Below, one piece after another: positions 35,001 to 45,000 of a DNA stretch of 52,109 bases. Source of the stretch: Chitinophagales bacterium (GTDB lineage Bacteria > Bacteroidota > Bacteroidia > Chitinophagales > Chitinophagaceae); NCBI GenBank assembly GCA_026931905.1, contig JAIXLB010000104.1, forward strand, positions 1 to 52,109. The letters are read 5' to 3'. The position numbers were made by a program, and so were the translations under genes. A model generated the notes under the pieces. It was not told the DNA's origin. It saw only the letters and a list, made by a program, of their open reading frames with translations, and ran no database searches. Each line of letters starts with the position of its first letter. Position 1 is the first letter of the stretch.

Positions 35001-36804
35001 CTCTTACGAAACAAAAGAAACCGTTGCAGGAAATAAATTAAATACTGATATTACTTTCAACAGAACTAGAATAAAACCCTTGCAAAAATATTTAAAAGGA
35101 ATTTTTTCTGATGTAGATGGCTTTGCTACAGGAATTTTAAAAGTAACAGGAGATAATGAAGTAGATTTATTAGGCAAAGTAAAAGTAATGAATGCAGGAT
35201 TATTAGTTGATTATACACAAGTGTATTACAACATAGATTCTGCCGAAATAAATTTTGAAAACGATGGCATTCGCTTTTCTCCTTTTGTTATTAAAGATGC
35301 TTACAACAATATTGGAAATGTAAAAGGAAAATTATACGAGCAGCAGTTCAAAAAAATGGCATTTGATTTTGATTTAAACACTAATAAGCTATTATTATTA
35401 AACACAAAAGCAAAAGATAATAAACAATTTTATGGCAAAGCAATAGGTAAAGCAACATTGAGTTTAAAGGGACCTGAAAGCAATGCTAAAATGGTTATCA
35501 CTGGAGTAGCTAATGATACCTCACATATTTTTATTCCCAATAGCATTGATAAAGAAAGTGTAGATGCAGATTATATTGTGTTTAAACAATTTGGTAAAGA
35601 AATTGAAGAAAAGAAAAAAGAATCAGCTTTTAATTTATCGGTAGATTTAGATTTAACCACTAATGAAAATGTAGCTATTGATGTAATATTAGATGATATA
35701 GCAGGTGATGTAATTAAAACTGTTGGCAATGGAAGATTGAAAATAAAAGCAGGAACTAACGAAAAATTAGACATCAGAGGAAGATATAATATTGACAACG
35801 GTACTTACGATTTTAATTTTCAATCGCTCATAAAAAAACCATTTATTTTATTGCCTGATGTAGGTAATTATATTGAGTGGAGTGGCGATGCCATGGATGC
35901 AAAAATTCATGTAGATGCTTCTTTTACTACTGATAATGTAAGACTTTCGGACCTTACAGGAAATGCTTCTGGTATTATGAGTAGCAATGTAAGTAACCTA
36001 AGAGAAAATGTATATGTAATAGCACAGTTGAGAGATAAATTGATGCAGCCAACCATTAAATTTAAAATAGATTTTCCACAAAATAGCCCTGTAAAAACAG
36101 ACCCTGATTTTGCACAGTTTTTATCAAGAATGGAAAAAGATGAAAATGAAATGTTGCAACAAGCAACTTCCTTAATTGTGTTTGGTTCATTTGCACCTTA
36201 TGGAAAAGGGTTGTTGGCAGGTGGTGCTGGTTACACATCAAATATTTCTGGTTATGTAAATAGTTTATCGCAAAGAATTATGTCTGCCGCTTCAAAAATG
36301 ATTTCAGGTTTTTTATCCAAATTATTCAACGATAAAAGTTTAAAGGTAGATTTAGGAACTTCTATTTATAGCAGTGGTAGTATTTTAAATCAAGGTGTAA
36401 ACACAACAACCAGTAGAATTGACAGGCAAATTTTTAACTTTAAAATTGGCAAAAGTTTTTTCAATAATAATGTAATAGTAACTTTTGGTAGTGATATAGA
36501 TTTTAATATTGGTGGTGCTGCTGCCAATGGAGATATGAAGTGGCTGCCAGATTTAAACGTAGAATTTATTTTAACCAAAGACAGAAAATTGAGAGCTATT
36601 ATTTTTAATAAAAATAGTTTGGATATTAGTGGAGCAACATTTGGAAAAAGAAACAGACAGGGTGTAAGTATTAGTTACAGACAAGAGTTTGAAACCTTAT
36701 TTGGGAAAAGAAAAAACAAAGAAAAAGATAGTTCTACTACTTCTATAGCACCAGATAAAATAGATAAAAAAGAAGATGATTTTATAAAATATACTACTGA
36801 ATAA
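32011..36804 (+). CDS. TamB-like (AsmA/DUF490) translocation and lipid-transport protein
   Basis: A giant of about 1597 residues, anchored by one N-terminal helix and spanning the periplasm as a beta-groove; TamB/AsmA-like proteins move phospholipids or help outer-membrane protein assembly. The N-terminus reads LKRFFKILRRTLLIIISIIV then LLQTTPVQNWLVGIVTKKLS, the usual TamB opening. The C-terminal DUF490 part (about 1200-1560) has SLIKKPFILLPDVGNYIEWS, QLRDKLMQPTIKFKIDFP and SLIVFGSFAPYG. No ATG lies before the membrane helix; an in-frame stop at 32005-32007 leaves CTG at 32011 as the most sensible start (first residue Met). A TTG at 32080 would delete the anchor. No BamA-like partner gene is adjacent. 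Confidence 0.87.
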   Translation: MKRFFKILRRTLLIIISIIVCIWLLLQTTPVQNWLVGIVTKKLSTELGTEVSIKHVNFSLFNRADIEGVFVADKTKDTLLYAGQLKVRITDWFIFKDKALLKYVGLEDAVIKLQRKDSVWNYQFIVDHFASPKKKSSGGGLDLNLKKIDFKNLHFINNDRWVGEKIDVKIGSLIVDADKVDLNKSIFNINAVTIENPKIIIENYDAIRPKWMRKPRDTTSVSQLNPSGIALKIAELKIKNGLFIDNADQEKPLPQFDGLHLAFNKINATFKNVLLNKDTLTTKMELTCKERSGLEVKKMIADYKVNPQIMEFANLALETNRSTIGNYYAMKFKHFDYDFANYISNVIMVANFRNSTVHTNDIALFAPELLSFNKNVQLSGKYHGTVTDFHIEHLLAKTDNSILTGHLAMKGLPDIDKTFISLNNGAVYTSATELNKFIPSLKSITNPDINALGNIIYRGSFNGLYNNFKVKGNISSNLGAVYTDIALTFPKKQEPTYTGNISTQKFNLGKFINSTLLGDIAFEGKISGSSYSLEKMKTSFDGTIHKFELNDYAYTNITTLGTFEKKSFSGQVKIADPNLDFMGMMQIDLSDSIPRFNLFADILKSNYKQLNLTKNDLQVIGTLDVNFRGTNIDNFEGEAKLLNAFVKNNNESIKFDSLVLVSNYINNKKHLRLSGPDFATHVIGDFSILGLPASFQSFLHKYYPAYISQPSSIPQNQDFTFKISTGFAEPYLKLIDTNLSGLNDIDISGLINTKINKLQTTVLVPSFGYKNYLFTGIDITGNGTMDSLSVAGEVVSILINDSTHLPMTAFNINSSKDHSKVNIQTRANSTLNDAYLAADVTTLEDGIRVDFNPSSFVINDKKWEIEKNGSLVIRKNYLSTKDFKLTQGYQEIILNTDVEDDNNATNLTVDLKNVIIGDFLVYILKDPKLEGLATGKIKATNVFNNLNAHADLKVQQFKLDEDSIGLANVIAAYESKTGRVTWDWLSPNADYHFSMKGSYETKETVAGNKLNTDITFNRTRIKPLQKYLKGIFSDVDGFATGILKVTGDNEVDLLGKVKVMNAGLLVDYTQVYYNIDSAEINFENDGIRFSPFVIKDAYNNIGNVKGKLYEQQFKKMAFDFDLNTNKLLLLNTKAKDNKQFYGKAIGKATLSLKGPESNAKMVITGVANDTSHIFIPNSIDKESVDADYIVFKQFGKEIEEKKKESAFNLSVDLDLTTNENVAIDVILDDIAGDVIKTVGNGRLKIKAGTNEKLDIRGRYNIDNGTYDFNFQSLIKKPFILLPDVGNYIEWSGDAMDAKIHVDASFTTDNVRLSDLTGNASGIMSSNVSNLRENVYVIAQLRDKLMQPTIKFKIDFPQNSPVKTDPDFAQFLSRMEKDENEMLQQATSLIVFGSFAPYGKGLLAGGAGYTSNISGYVNSLSQRIMSAASKMISGFLSKLFNDKSLKVDLGTSIYSSGSILNQGVNTTTSRIDRQIFNFKIGKSFFNNNVIVTFGSDIDFNIGGAAANGDMKWLPDLNVEFILTKDRKLRAIIFNKNSLDISGATFGKRNRQGVSISYRQEFETLFGKRKNKEKDSSTTSIAPDKIDKKEDDFIKYTTE

Positions 36805-36898
36805 TTAGTTGCTATTATTTTAAAAATTTCTTTTCTACAACGTATTCTATTTTTATTTTTCAATATGTATTTTTGATAAATAATAAAAAATTATAGCC

Positions 36899-38287
36899 TT
36901 GTCTATTCAAAATAAAATTTACAATATCAGTCCTGTTTGGATGCAAAATATTTTAGTATCTGCTTATGGCTATGGTTGGAAAAAGAAAAGGTATGGAGGC
37001 ATTTTTAAAGAGCAATATCGTGCAGCAAAAGACAGAGAATTTTTTACTGCTTTTCAATGGGAAGATTATCAAAATGAACAACTGAAAAAAATATTGTTAC
37101 ATGCCTTTCACCATGTGCCTTATTATCAAAAAAAGTTTAAAGAACAGGGTATAACTGAAACTATTTTAAATCATATTGATATATATACTTTAGATAAAAT
37201 TCCTGTTACTGAAAAAGAAGATGTAAGAGTATTTGGTACAACAACTATGATGGCATCTATAAGAGAAAAAGGAGGTGCCTTTTTTTCATCAAGTGGTAGT
37301 ACAGGAACGCCAGTACAAATTTGCTATTCAGATAACATGCACCAGCGTTGGTTTGCATTAAATGAAGCAAGAATTAAAAATTGGGCAGGTGTAAATAAAA
37401 ATATGAGCAGAGGTATGATTGGAGGAAGAAGAGTTGTAACAAGTGCAGATAATAAACCTCCTTTTTTCAGGTACAACTATTTTGAAAAGCAAGTGTATTT
37501 TTCTGCCTACCACATTAGCCCTACAAATATTGAAAATTATTTTGCTGCTTTTAAAAAATATAACATAGATTACATGACAGGTTATGCCATGAGCAACTAT
37601 ATTTTGGCAAGAATGTTTAATGAAAATAATTTACAACCACCACCCTTGAAAGCTGTACTTACATCAAGCGAAAAACTTACTGAAGAAATGAGAGCAGTAA
37701 TGAGTAAAGCCTATAATTGTAAAGTATTTGATAGCTGGAGTGGTATGGAATATTGTGGTTTAATTTCTGAATGTGAACATGGAAGTTTGCACATAAGTCC
37801 AGATGCAGGCGTAATAGAAATTTTAGATGATGAAATGAAGCCTGTACAAAAAGGAGAAACAGGAACAGTATATTGTACTGGTTTTTTAAATTTCGACCAG
37901 CCTTTAATTCGTTATAAAATTGGTGATCAAGTTGCATTAAGTAAAAGAACTTGTACCTGTGGAAGAGAAATGCCTGTAATAGATGAAATTGTTGGTAGAA
38001 TAGAAGATGTGGTGTATGGAAAAGATGGAAGAGAAATGGTGCGTTTTCATGGCATTTTTGTAGGGTTGAAAACTGTAAAAATGGCTCAGGTAATTCAAAA
38101 CAGTTTAGAGGCTATTACTTTAAAAATTGTTCCAGATATTGCAGTAAGTAATGAAGAAAAAAATATTATTCATCAAAGAGTACAAAGTCAATTAGGCAAT
38201 ATTGAAATTATAATAGAAGAAGTAGATGATATACCCAAAACCAATAATGGAAAAATAAAAGCCGTTATTTCTACTATTAAAAAATAA
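36899..38287 (+). CDS. CapK/PaaK-like adenylate-forming enzyme
   Basis: A 462-residue member of the phenylacetate-CoA ligase/CapK family, which activates a carboxylate with ATP and is often found in polysaccharide or natural-product loci. Motifs: FSSSGSTGTPVQICYS (the phosphate-binding loop), YMTGYAMSNYILA, LTSSEKLTEEMRAVM, FDSWSGMEYCGLISEC, and a Cys-rich TCTCGREMPVIDEIVGRIED. The start is a TTG at 36899: the family's opening (KIYNISPVWMQNILVSAYGYG) includes residues before the first ATG. No pathway genes surround it, so the substrate is unknown. Confidence 0.82.
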   Translation: MSIQNKIYNISPVWMQNILVSAYGYGWKKKRYGGIFKEQYRAAKDREFFTAFQWEDYQNEQLKKILLHAFHHVPYYQKKFKEQGITETILNHIDIYTLDKIPVTEKEDVRVFGTTTMMASIREKGGAFFSSSGSTGTPVQICYSDNMHQRWFALNEARIKNWAGVNKNMSRGMIGGRRVVTSADNKPPFFRYNYFEKQVYFSAYHISPTNIENYFAAFKKYNIDYMTGYAMSNYILARMFNENNLQPPPLKAVLTSSEKLTEEMRAVMSKAYNCKVFDSWSGMEYCGLISECEHGSLHISPDAGVIEILDDEMKPVQKGETGTVYCTGFLNFDQPLIRYKIGDQVALSKRTCTCGREMPVIDEIVGRIEDVVYGKDGREMVRFHGIFVGLKTVKMAQVIQNSLEAITLKIVPDIAVSNEEKNIIHQRVQSQLGNIEIIIEEVDDIPKTNNGKIKAVISTIKK

Positions 38288-38366
38288 TTTGTTCTTTTAT
38301 TTTACTAAGAGAAAACTTTTTTGCATTTAGAATTATATAGTACATCTATACCCAAATTTCACAAAA

Positions 38367-38414
38367 AAACAGCCAACATATTCTTGAAGAAAGTTAAGAA
38401 TATGTTGGCTGTTT
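38367..38414. terminator. Long bidirectional terminator between convergent genes
   Basis: Perfect 19-bp inverted repeat (38367-38385 and 38396-38414), core CAGCCAACATATTC, 10-base loop, flanked by A and T runs. It serves the CapK-like gene and the convergent T9SS gene. Confidence 0.93.
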
Positions 38415-38429
38415 ACATTTTTTAAACCA

Positions 38430-41400
38430 TTACATTTTTATAATTTTTCTGCTAATATTTTGCCCATCTAAAAATATAGTTGCGTAATACTGACCTGGTG
38501 TTAAATGATTAATATGTATTGGTACATTTTGGTTACCTCTTTCTAAAAGTATTGGTTGCTGTAATACCACTTTTCCTGCAACATCTGTAACAGTAATAGT
38601 ACTTTTTGTTTTGGTAGATGATTGAATATTAGCAACTGCAATATCATGTACAGGATTAGGATAAATTTTAAATGATGTAACAACAGTATTGGTGCGAATT
38701 GTTATTGTTTTTGAGTAAGAAAATTTACCATCAATATCTACTTGCTTTAGTTTGTAATAAGTAATGTTGGTATAGGGTTCTTTGTCTGTTATTTGATAAG
38801 TGTTTTGTCCTTGAGAGTTTTGTGCTTGCACCGTATCTAAACTGCTGAAATGCACGCCATCATTGGATTTTTCTACTACAAAGTATTTGTTGTTGATTTC
38901 GTTGGTAGTTGTCCAATTTACATTCACAGAGTTAAATTCATTATTCAAAACAGCATTAAATGATAGTAAAGTAATTGGAACAATATTTTGCTTGGTGTAC
39001 CAAATAGGAGAGGTGATGGTTCTGTTACCAGCAATTGTAATATCTGCATAATAATAGGCATTAACATTGGTTGATAATGTAAAATCCGTAAATGATAAAG
39101 TGTAGCTGTTTATTGTTGCAATTTGTGTTGCATTTACACCACTTCCTGCAATGCCATACATTAATTTAATTGTAGGTATAAAAGAAGGATTAGTAGGGTC
39201 ATAAGCATTTACAGAAATGGCAGGTGCATTGGTTGAAGAAATGATACTTCCCATTAAAGCATTATTAATATTAAAAGTAACTTTAGTATCACAATCTTCA
39301 GTAGCATAAAAATTTCTATTACGCATAGCAGAATAAAAGTTGTTGCTTGTAATGGAAGGTGCCATAACAACTAATCTATTGTAATTACTTCTACCAAAAT
39401 TGGTATAATGATTATCATGATCCATACTGGGTCCTATATGATAACCTTTGCTTAACAATCGCATAAAGTAATCTATGTAACCAAAAGATGTAGGAGGGTT
39501 AGAATAAGTGTTATTGGTACTAAAAGCTATACCACTTGCTGCAGCAGTTCCTATTATTGCACTATCAGCAGTTGCATTGTAAGGTATATTTGCTAAATTG
39601 TTATAATCAGAAAAAGAGGGATGTGCTAAGGAAGCAAAAGCATTGCCTCCTAAATTATTTAAAGTTCTAAATAAACCTGAAGTACCATTGGTTTCTGGTG
39701 TACTTATGTAATCGCTTTTTGCAACGTAAACATTATAGTTATTAGTTTCCCAACCAATTAATTGATCTGTTCCATAAATTAAAACATGCCCTCCATTACT
39801 AATTACTCCCCATTCCATACCATACAATGCTAAAAAGTTTGAAGTGGTTGCAGCAGCAGCCTGACTTAAACCTAAGGGCCATTTAGTAATATGCATTCCT
39901 GCACCAGAATGGTTATGTTCTGATATACCTAAGAAATCCATACACAAAGAATTTTTTGCATAAGCATAATCATCGGCAGGCGTTAAAAAAGAATTATCTT
40001 GATTACCATCTGAGTAGGTTGAGTGTGCATGTAAATTGCCATAATACCAGTTGGTAACTGCAATGCCTGTTGTTGTTGCATTGGCTGTTAATGGGCTTGT
40101 GTTTAAATAAACAACACCACCAGAGCAATTACTATTTTTTGCAAAAACATGGTAATAGTACGTAGTAGAAGGAGTAAGGTTAATATCAATAAATGCAGTT
40201 GCAGCATTGTTTTGAATAACTTTTCCATTCCCTAAATTATCACCTGTATTGTAATCTGTATTATTTTGAGGCGTAGCATTTAAAGTAGCTGCTGATGTTC
40301 TTACAACAATATATCCATCAGCAGAATTTGAAGCAGTAAAGTATCCGTTAATATAATTATTAGAAGCGGTAAGTTGCAAATTGGTTGGTTGTGCAGTGGG
40401 TGTAACACAAGGTGGAATTGTAGTTGTTGCTGTATTATTAGAAAGTGGATTACTTGAATTATATGCAGCACCACCTGTACAGTTTTGATTATTTATTCCA
40501 AAAACAAAAAAGTAATAAGTAGTTCCTGCGTTTAAATTATTGGCTGTAAAAGTATTGCCTGCTGTTCTTGTAACAACTGAGCCATTGCCTAAAATATTGC
40601 CTCCATTATAGGTTGTACCATTGTTTAATGTACCTGTAAAAGTAGGAGAGAGGCTTCGTATAATTAAGTATTCATCAGTATTTGCTGCTGGTGTAAAACT
40701 ACCACTAATACTATTTGTTGTAACATTTGTAAAAATTAAATTGGTTGGTTGTACTGTTGGTGCAGCACAAGGTAAAGCTCCTGAAGTTGTAGTAGCATTA
40801 CCCGTTAATGGAGATGTTGCTAAGTACAATGGACCACCAGAGCAAGAATTATTTACTGAAAAAATAAAGAAATAATAGGTAGTAGATAAATCTAAACCTG
40901 TAGCTGTAAAGTTGGTATTATTGGTTAATCCAATAACTGTAGCATCTGATAAATCGTAACCAATATTGTAAGTTGTTCCATTGGCAGGTAAAGATTTCAA
41001 GGAGTTGTCTTCACTCATAATTATTAAATAATCATTAGGAACAGGTGATGCAGGAGTAAAAGAAAAATTAATTGCATTATGTGTTACAGAACCTAAAGTA
41101 AAATTGGTAGGTTGTGCTGTAGGTGTAACACATGGTGTAGTTGGTACAGCAGTAACTTTAATATTATCTAAACTCAATCTTGGTCGGCTTCCTGTACTTC
41201 CACCAGTTCCATTATAATAATAAAAACGCAAACAAGCATTAGCTGCATTATTAAACATGGTTGGTAATTGCACATTTATAATACTTCCTGCAGAAGGAAC
41301 ACCATTAGTGAAATTCAAAACTTGTGCTGCTGTAATTTCTGTATAATTTGTTCCATCTACAGTTGCATACACTTTTAATGAACTACTTCTGTTGCCTGTT

Positions 41401-41843
41401 GAATTATTAATGGAAGCCCAATCAAAACTTAATAAACCAGCATTTGTTCCGGTAAAATTCATATAAAAATCAAAAGCAATGGCACTTGTATTATTGGTTG
41501 TACCAGTAGATAATAATTCAATTTTTTGGTTTGCTCTATACAATCCACTGCTATAACCTCCATTTCCTGTTGGCGGTATTTGAAAAAATGTTGATGCTTG
41601 TGTTATTCTTGTAGCACTGGGTATAGAACCATTTGTATTTATTGCAACACCTTTCCATGCAGCAGCACCAATACCTGCTGTAAATATTCCATCTTCTGGC
41701 GATGTATTAAATACCCAATTATTTACATCACTAAAGGTTTCAGTGTAAGTAAAATTTGTTTGAGAAGCCATAGGTACTGGAGTTTGACCATTAGCTACTG
41801 CAATAAATATGATACTTACTAAGCTTAAAATTCGTCTAATCAT
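38430..41843 (-). CDS. Secreted PHP-domain metallohydrolase with FN3-like repeats and T9SS tail
   Basis: A 1137-residue exported protein. A signal peptide (MIRRILSLVSIIFIAVANG) is followed by a ~200-residue jelly-roll-like domain (26-235). Three tandem FN3-like repeats of about 115 residues come next, each opening with C-[VA]-[TA]-P-T-[AV]-Q-P-T-N. A PHP/CehA-McbA-type metallohydrolase (about 600-930) has NLHAHSTYSDGNQ, DFLGISEHNHSGAGMH, SLAHPSFSDYNN and GPSMDHDNHYTNFG. A last region ends in a type A T9SS sorting domain (FKIYPNPVHDIAVANI to ISRKIIKM). It should cross the outer membrane by T9SS. The substrate is unknown; CehA/McbA relatives hydrolyse carbamates, others phosphoesters. Confidence 0.85.
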   Translation of the reverse strand: MIRRILSLVSIIFIAVANGQTPVPMASQTNFTYTETFSDVNNWVFNTSPEDGIFTAGIGAAAWKGVAINTNGSIPSATRITQASTFFQIPPTGNGGYSSGLYRANQKIELLSTGTTNNTSAIAFDFYMNFTGTNAGLLSFDWASINNSTGNRSSSLKVYATVDGTNYTEITAAQVLNFTNGVPSAGSIINVQLPTMFNNAANACLRFYYYNGTGGSTGSRPRLSLDNIKVTAVPTTPCVTPTAQPTNFTLGSVTHNAINFSFTPASPVPNDYLIIMSEDNSLKSLPANGTTYNIGYDLSDATVIGLTNNTNFTATGLDLSTTYYFFIFSVNNSCSGGPLYLATSPLTGNATTTSGALPCAAPTVQPTNLIFTNVTTNSISGSFTPAANTDEYLIIRSLSPTFTGTLNNGTTYNGGNILGNGSVVTRTAGNTFTANNLNAGTTYYFFVFGINNQNCTGGAAYNSSNPLSNNTATTTIPPCVTPTAQPTNLQLTASNNYINGYFTASNSADGYIVVRTSAATLNATPQNNTDYNTGDNLGNGKVIQNNAATAFIDINLTPSTTYYYHVFAKNSNCSGGVVYLNTSPLTANATTTGIAVTNWYYGNLHAHSTYSDGNQDNSFLTPADDYAYAKNSLCMDFLGISEHNHSGAGMHITKWPLGLSQAAAATTSNFLALYGMEWGVISNGGHVLIYGTDQLIGWETNNYNVYVAKSDYISTPETNGTSGLFRTLNNLGGNAFASLAHPSFSDYNNLANIPYNATADSAIIGTAAASGIAFSTNNTYSNPPTSFGYIDYFMRLLSKGYHIGPSMDHDNHYTNFGRSNYNRLVVMAPSITSNNFYSAMRNRNFYATEDCDTKVTFNINNALMGSIISSTNAPAISVNAYDPTNPSFIPTIKLMYGIAGSGVNATQIATINSYTLSFTDFTLSTNVNAYYYADITIAGNRTITSPIWYTKQNIVPITLLSFNAVLNNEFNSVNVNWTTTNEINNKYFVVEKSNDGVHFSSLDTVQAQNSQGQNTYQITDKEPYTNITYYKLKQVDIDGKFSYSKTITIRTNTVVTSFKIYPNPVHDIAVANIQSSTKTKSTITVTDVAGKVVLQQPILLERGNQNVPIHINHLTPGQYYATIFLDGQNISRKIIKM

Positions 41844-42031
41844 AATTTAATTTGTAAAGAAGATAAACGTCAAAGATGTATTTTTTTTTCTAAATAGTAC
41901 AGTTAATTTTTACCTATTACATAATTATTTACTACATGGTTTGTTAAACAAGAAAAATGAATTATTTGTATTAAAAACATACATAAGTAAATTGATAGAA
42001 CTATTGATAACAATGACTTTGTGTATAAAAC

Positions 42032-42063
42032 AAAAAAGCAGAGAACAAATTTTATTCTCTGCT
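42032..42063 (-). terminator. nrdJ terminator
   Basis: 9-bp inverted repeat AGCAGAGAA/TTCTCTGCT (42037-42045 and 42055-42063) with a 9-base loop; six A on the plus strand give the U-run of the minus-strand transcript. It lies 31 bases after the nrdJ stop. Confidence 0.8.
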
Positions 42064-42093
42064 AAAAAATATATTTTTTTAAAATAATACTTA

Positions 42094-45000
42094 CTAACTA
42101 CAACCCATACTGTTACCACAATTTAAACACTTATAACAAGTACCACTTCTTACTGTAATGTGCATACATACATTGCAGGCTGGTGCATCGCTTTGCATAT
42201 TTTTTGCTGCTGCATTTACGGCATCTAAGCCTGTTTCTGTTTCTACTTTTACAGCAACTCTTTGTAATTTTTGAGGAGCAGCAGAAGATGTTACATTAGC
42301 AGATGGAGCAACAACATGAACATTACTTAATTGATTTTGTTGAACAAAATTACTTTCATCATCATTGCCTGTATTACCTACTTCAGGCATATCCAAAACA
42401 TGTACCAAATCTGTTCTGCCTAAATATTCATAAGCCAAAGCTCTAAATACAAAATCTACCAAAGAAGTAGTTGTTTTAATGTTTGGATGATCTACCATGC
42501 CTGCTGGCTCAAAACGAGTAAATACAAATTTTTCTACAAATTCTTCTAAAGGAACACCGAATTGTAAACCTACTGAAATGGCTATAGCAAAGCAGTTCAT
42601 TAAGCTACGAACAGTAGAACCTTCTTTAGATAAATCAATAAAAATTTCTCCTAATGTTGCATCATCATATTCGCCTGTTCTTAAGAAAATAACTTGTCCA
42701 TTAATTTTTGCTTTTTGTGTAAAGCCTCTTCTTTTGGCTGGTAAAGATTTTCTTTCTACAATTCTTGAAAGTTGTCTTTTTAGCTTTGTATCTTTTGAGG
42801 CTGCCATTCTTTTGGTTACTTCTTCTAATAAATCTTCAACAGATAGTGTAGATAAATCAACAATGCTAGATGATGTAGCTGTTTGTTGTTCTTCTGCTAC
42901 AACTTCACTTTCATCTTTGTTGTCTGCTTTTTTCTTTTTATCGGATTTTGTACTTAATGGTTGCGATAACTTACTTCCATCTCTATATAAAGCGTTTGCT
43001 TTTAAACCCAATTCCCAACTCATTTTGTAGCAATCTGCTATTTCTTCTACAGTGGCTTCATTGGGTAAATTAATTGTTTTAGAAATTGCTCCACTTAAAA
43101 ATGGTTGGCAGGCTGCCATCATTCTTATATGTCCATGAGCATGAATATAACGTTCTCCTTTTTTACCACATTTATTGGCACAATCGAAAACGGGTAAATG
43201 TTCTTCATTTAAATAAGGTGCACCTTCTACAGTCATTGTGCCACATACATAATTATTGGCTGCATCTATTTCATCATCACTAAAACCTAAAGCTTCTAAT
43301 AAACTAAAATTCCAATCGTTGTATGCTGTTTCATTAAAACCTAAACGTTGTAAACATGGTTCTCCCAAAGTAAATTTATTAAATAGGAAACCAATTTCGA
43401 AGGCAGATTTTGCAGCAGAATTTAATTTATTTATTTCTTCTGCTGTAAAACCTTTTTCACTTAATGTTTGAGGATTAATGAAAGGAGCTCCTTCAAAACT
43501 TGCAGCACCTACTGCATATTTTATTATTGCATCAATTTCATTTTGTGCGTAGCCTAAATTTTTCAAAGCAGGTGGTACAGCACCATTGATAATTTTAAAA
43601 TAACCTCCACCACTTAGTTTTTTAAATTTCACTAATGCAAAATCTGGTTCAACGCCAGTTGTATCACAATCCATAACTAAACCAATAGTTCCTGTAGGTG
43701 CAATAACAGTTGTTTGTGCATTTCTATAACCATATTTTTCGCCTAATTGTACTGCATCGTCCCATGCTTTTGTTGCTGCTGTTAATAAATATTCAGGGCA
43801 ATATTTTGCTTTTAAACCTATTGGTTTAATGCTTAATTCTTCGTAAGCTTCTTCTGCATCATAAGCAGCAGCTCTATGGTTGTGCATTACACGAAGCATA
43901 TCGCTTGCATTCTCTTTGTATTTTGCAAATGGTCCAAGAAAAGAAGCCATTTCTGCCGATGTTTTATAAGTTGTACCAGTCATTATTGCTGTTACAGCAC
44001 CTGCAATAGCTCTTGCTTTTTCACTGTCATAGGCAATACCACTCAACATTAATATAGTGCCTAAGTTGGCAAATCCTAAACCTAATGTTCTGTAATCGTA
44101 AGAAAGTTGTGCTACTTCTTTTGAAGGAAACTGTGCCATTAATACAGAAATTTCCAAAACAACAGTCCATAAACGACTAATGTATTCAATGCCTTCTACA
44201 TCAATGGTATTTGTTTCTTCATTGAAAAATTTACGCAGATTTATAGAGGCAAGATTACAAGCTGTATTATCTAAAAACATATACTCACTACAAGGGTTCG
44301 AAGCATTTATTCTTCCTCCTTTTGGACAAGTATGCCATTCATTAATAGTAGTATCGTATTGAGTGCCTGGATCTGCACAACGCCAAGCTGCATAAGCTAT
44401 TTTATTCCAAACTTCACGGGCTGGAACTTTTTTCATTACTCTACCATCGGTTCTTGCTTTTAATTCCCAATCGCCATCTTCTTCCAAAACTTTAAAAAAT
44501 TCATTAGGGATACGAAGTGAGTTATTGGAGTTTTGACCTGCAACCGTTGCATAGGCTTCGCCTTCATAACTATTATCATAACCAGCAGCAACTAAGGCAG
44601 CTACTTTTTTTTCTTCTTCTACTTTCCAATTTATAAACTCTAACACTTCTGGATGATCTAAATCTAAGCAAACCATTTTGGCTGCTCTTCTTGTTGTACC
44701 ACCACTTTTTATTGCTCCTGCAGATCTATCACCAATTTTTAAAAAACTCATTAAACCACTTGAAGTACCACCACCACTTAATTTTTCTCCACTACCACGT
44801 ATTTGAGAAAAGTTTGTACCAACACCAGAACCATACTTAAAAATTCTGGCTTCTCTAATCCATAAATCCATGATGCCACCATCATTTACCAAATCATCGT
44901 TTACGCTTAATATAAAACAAGCATGAGGCTGAGGGCGTTCATAAGCATTGGCAGATTTTTTTAATACTCCATCATTTGCATCTACATAATAATGCCCTTG

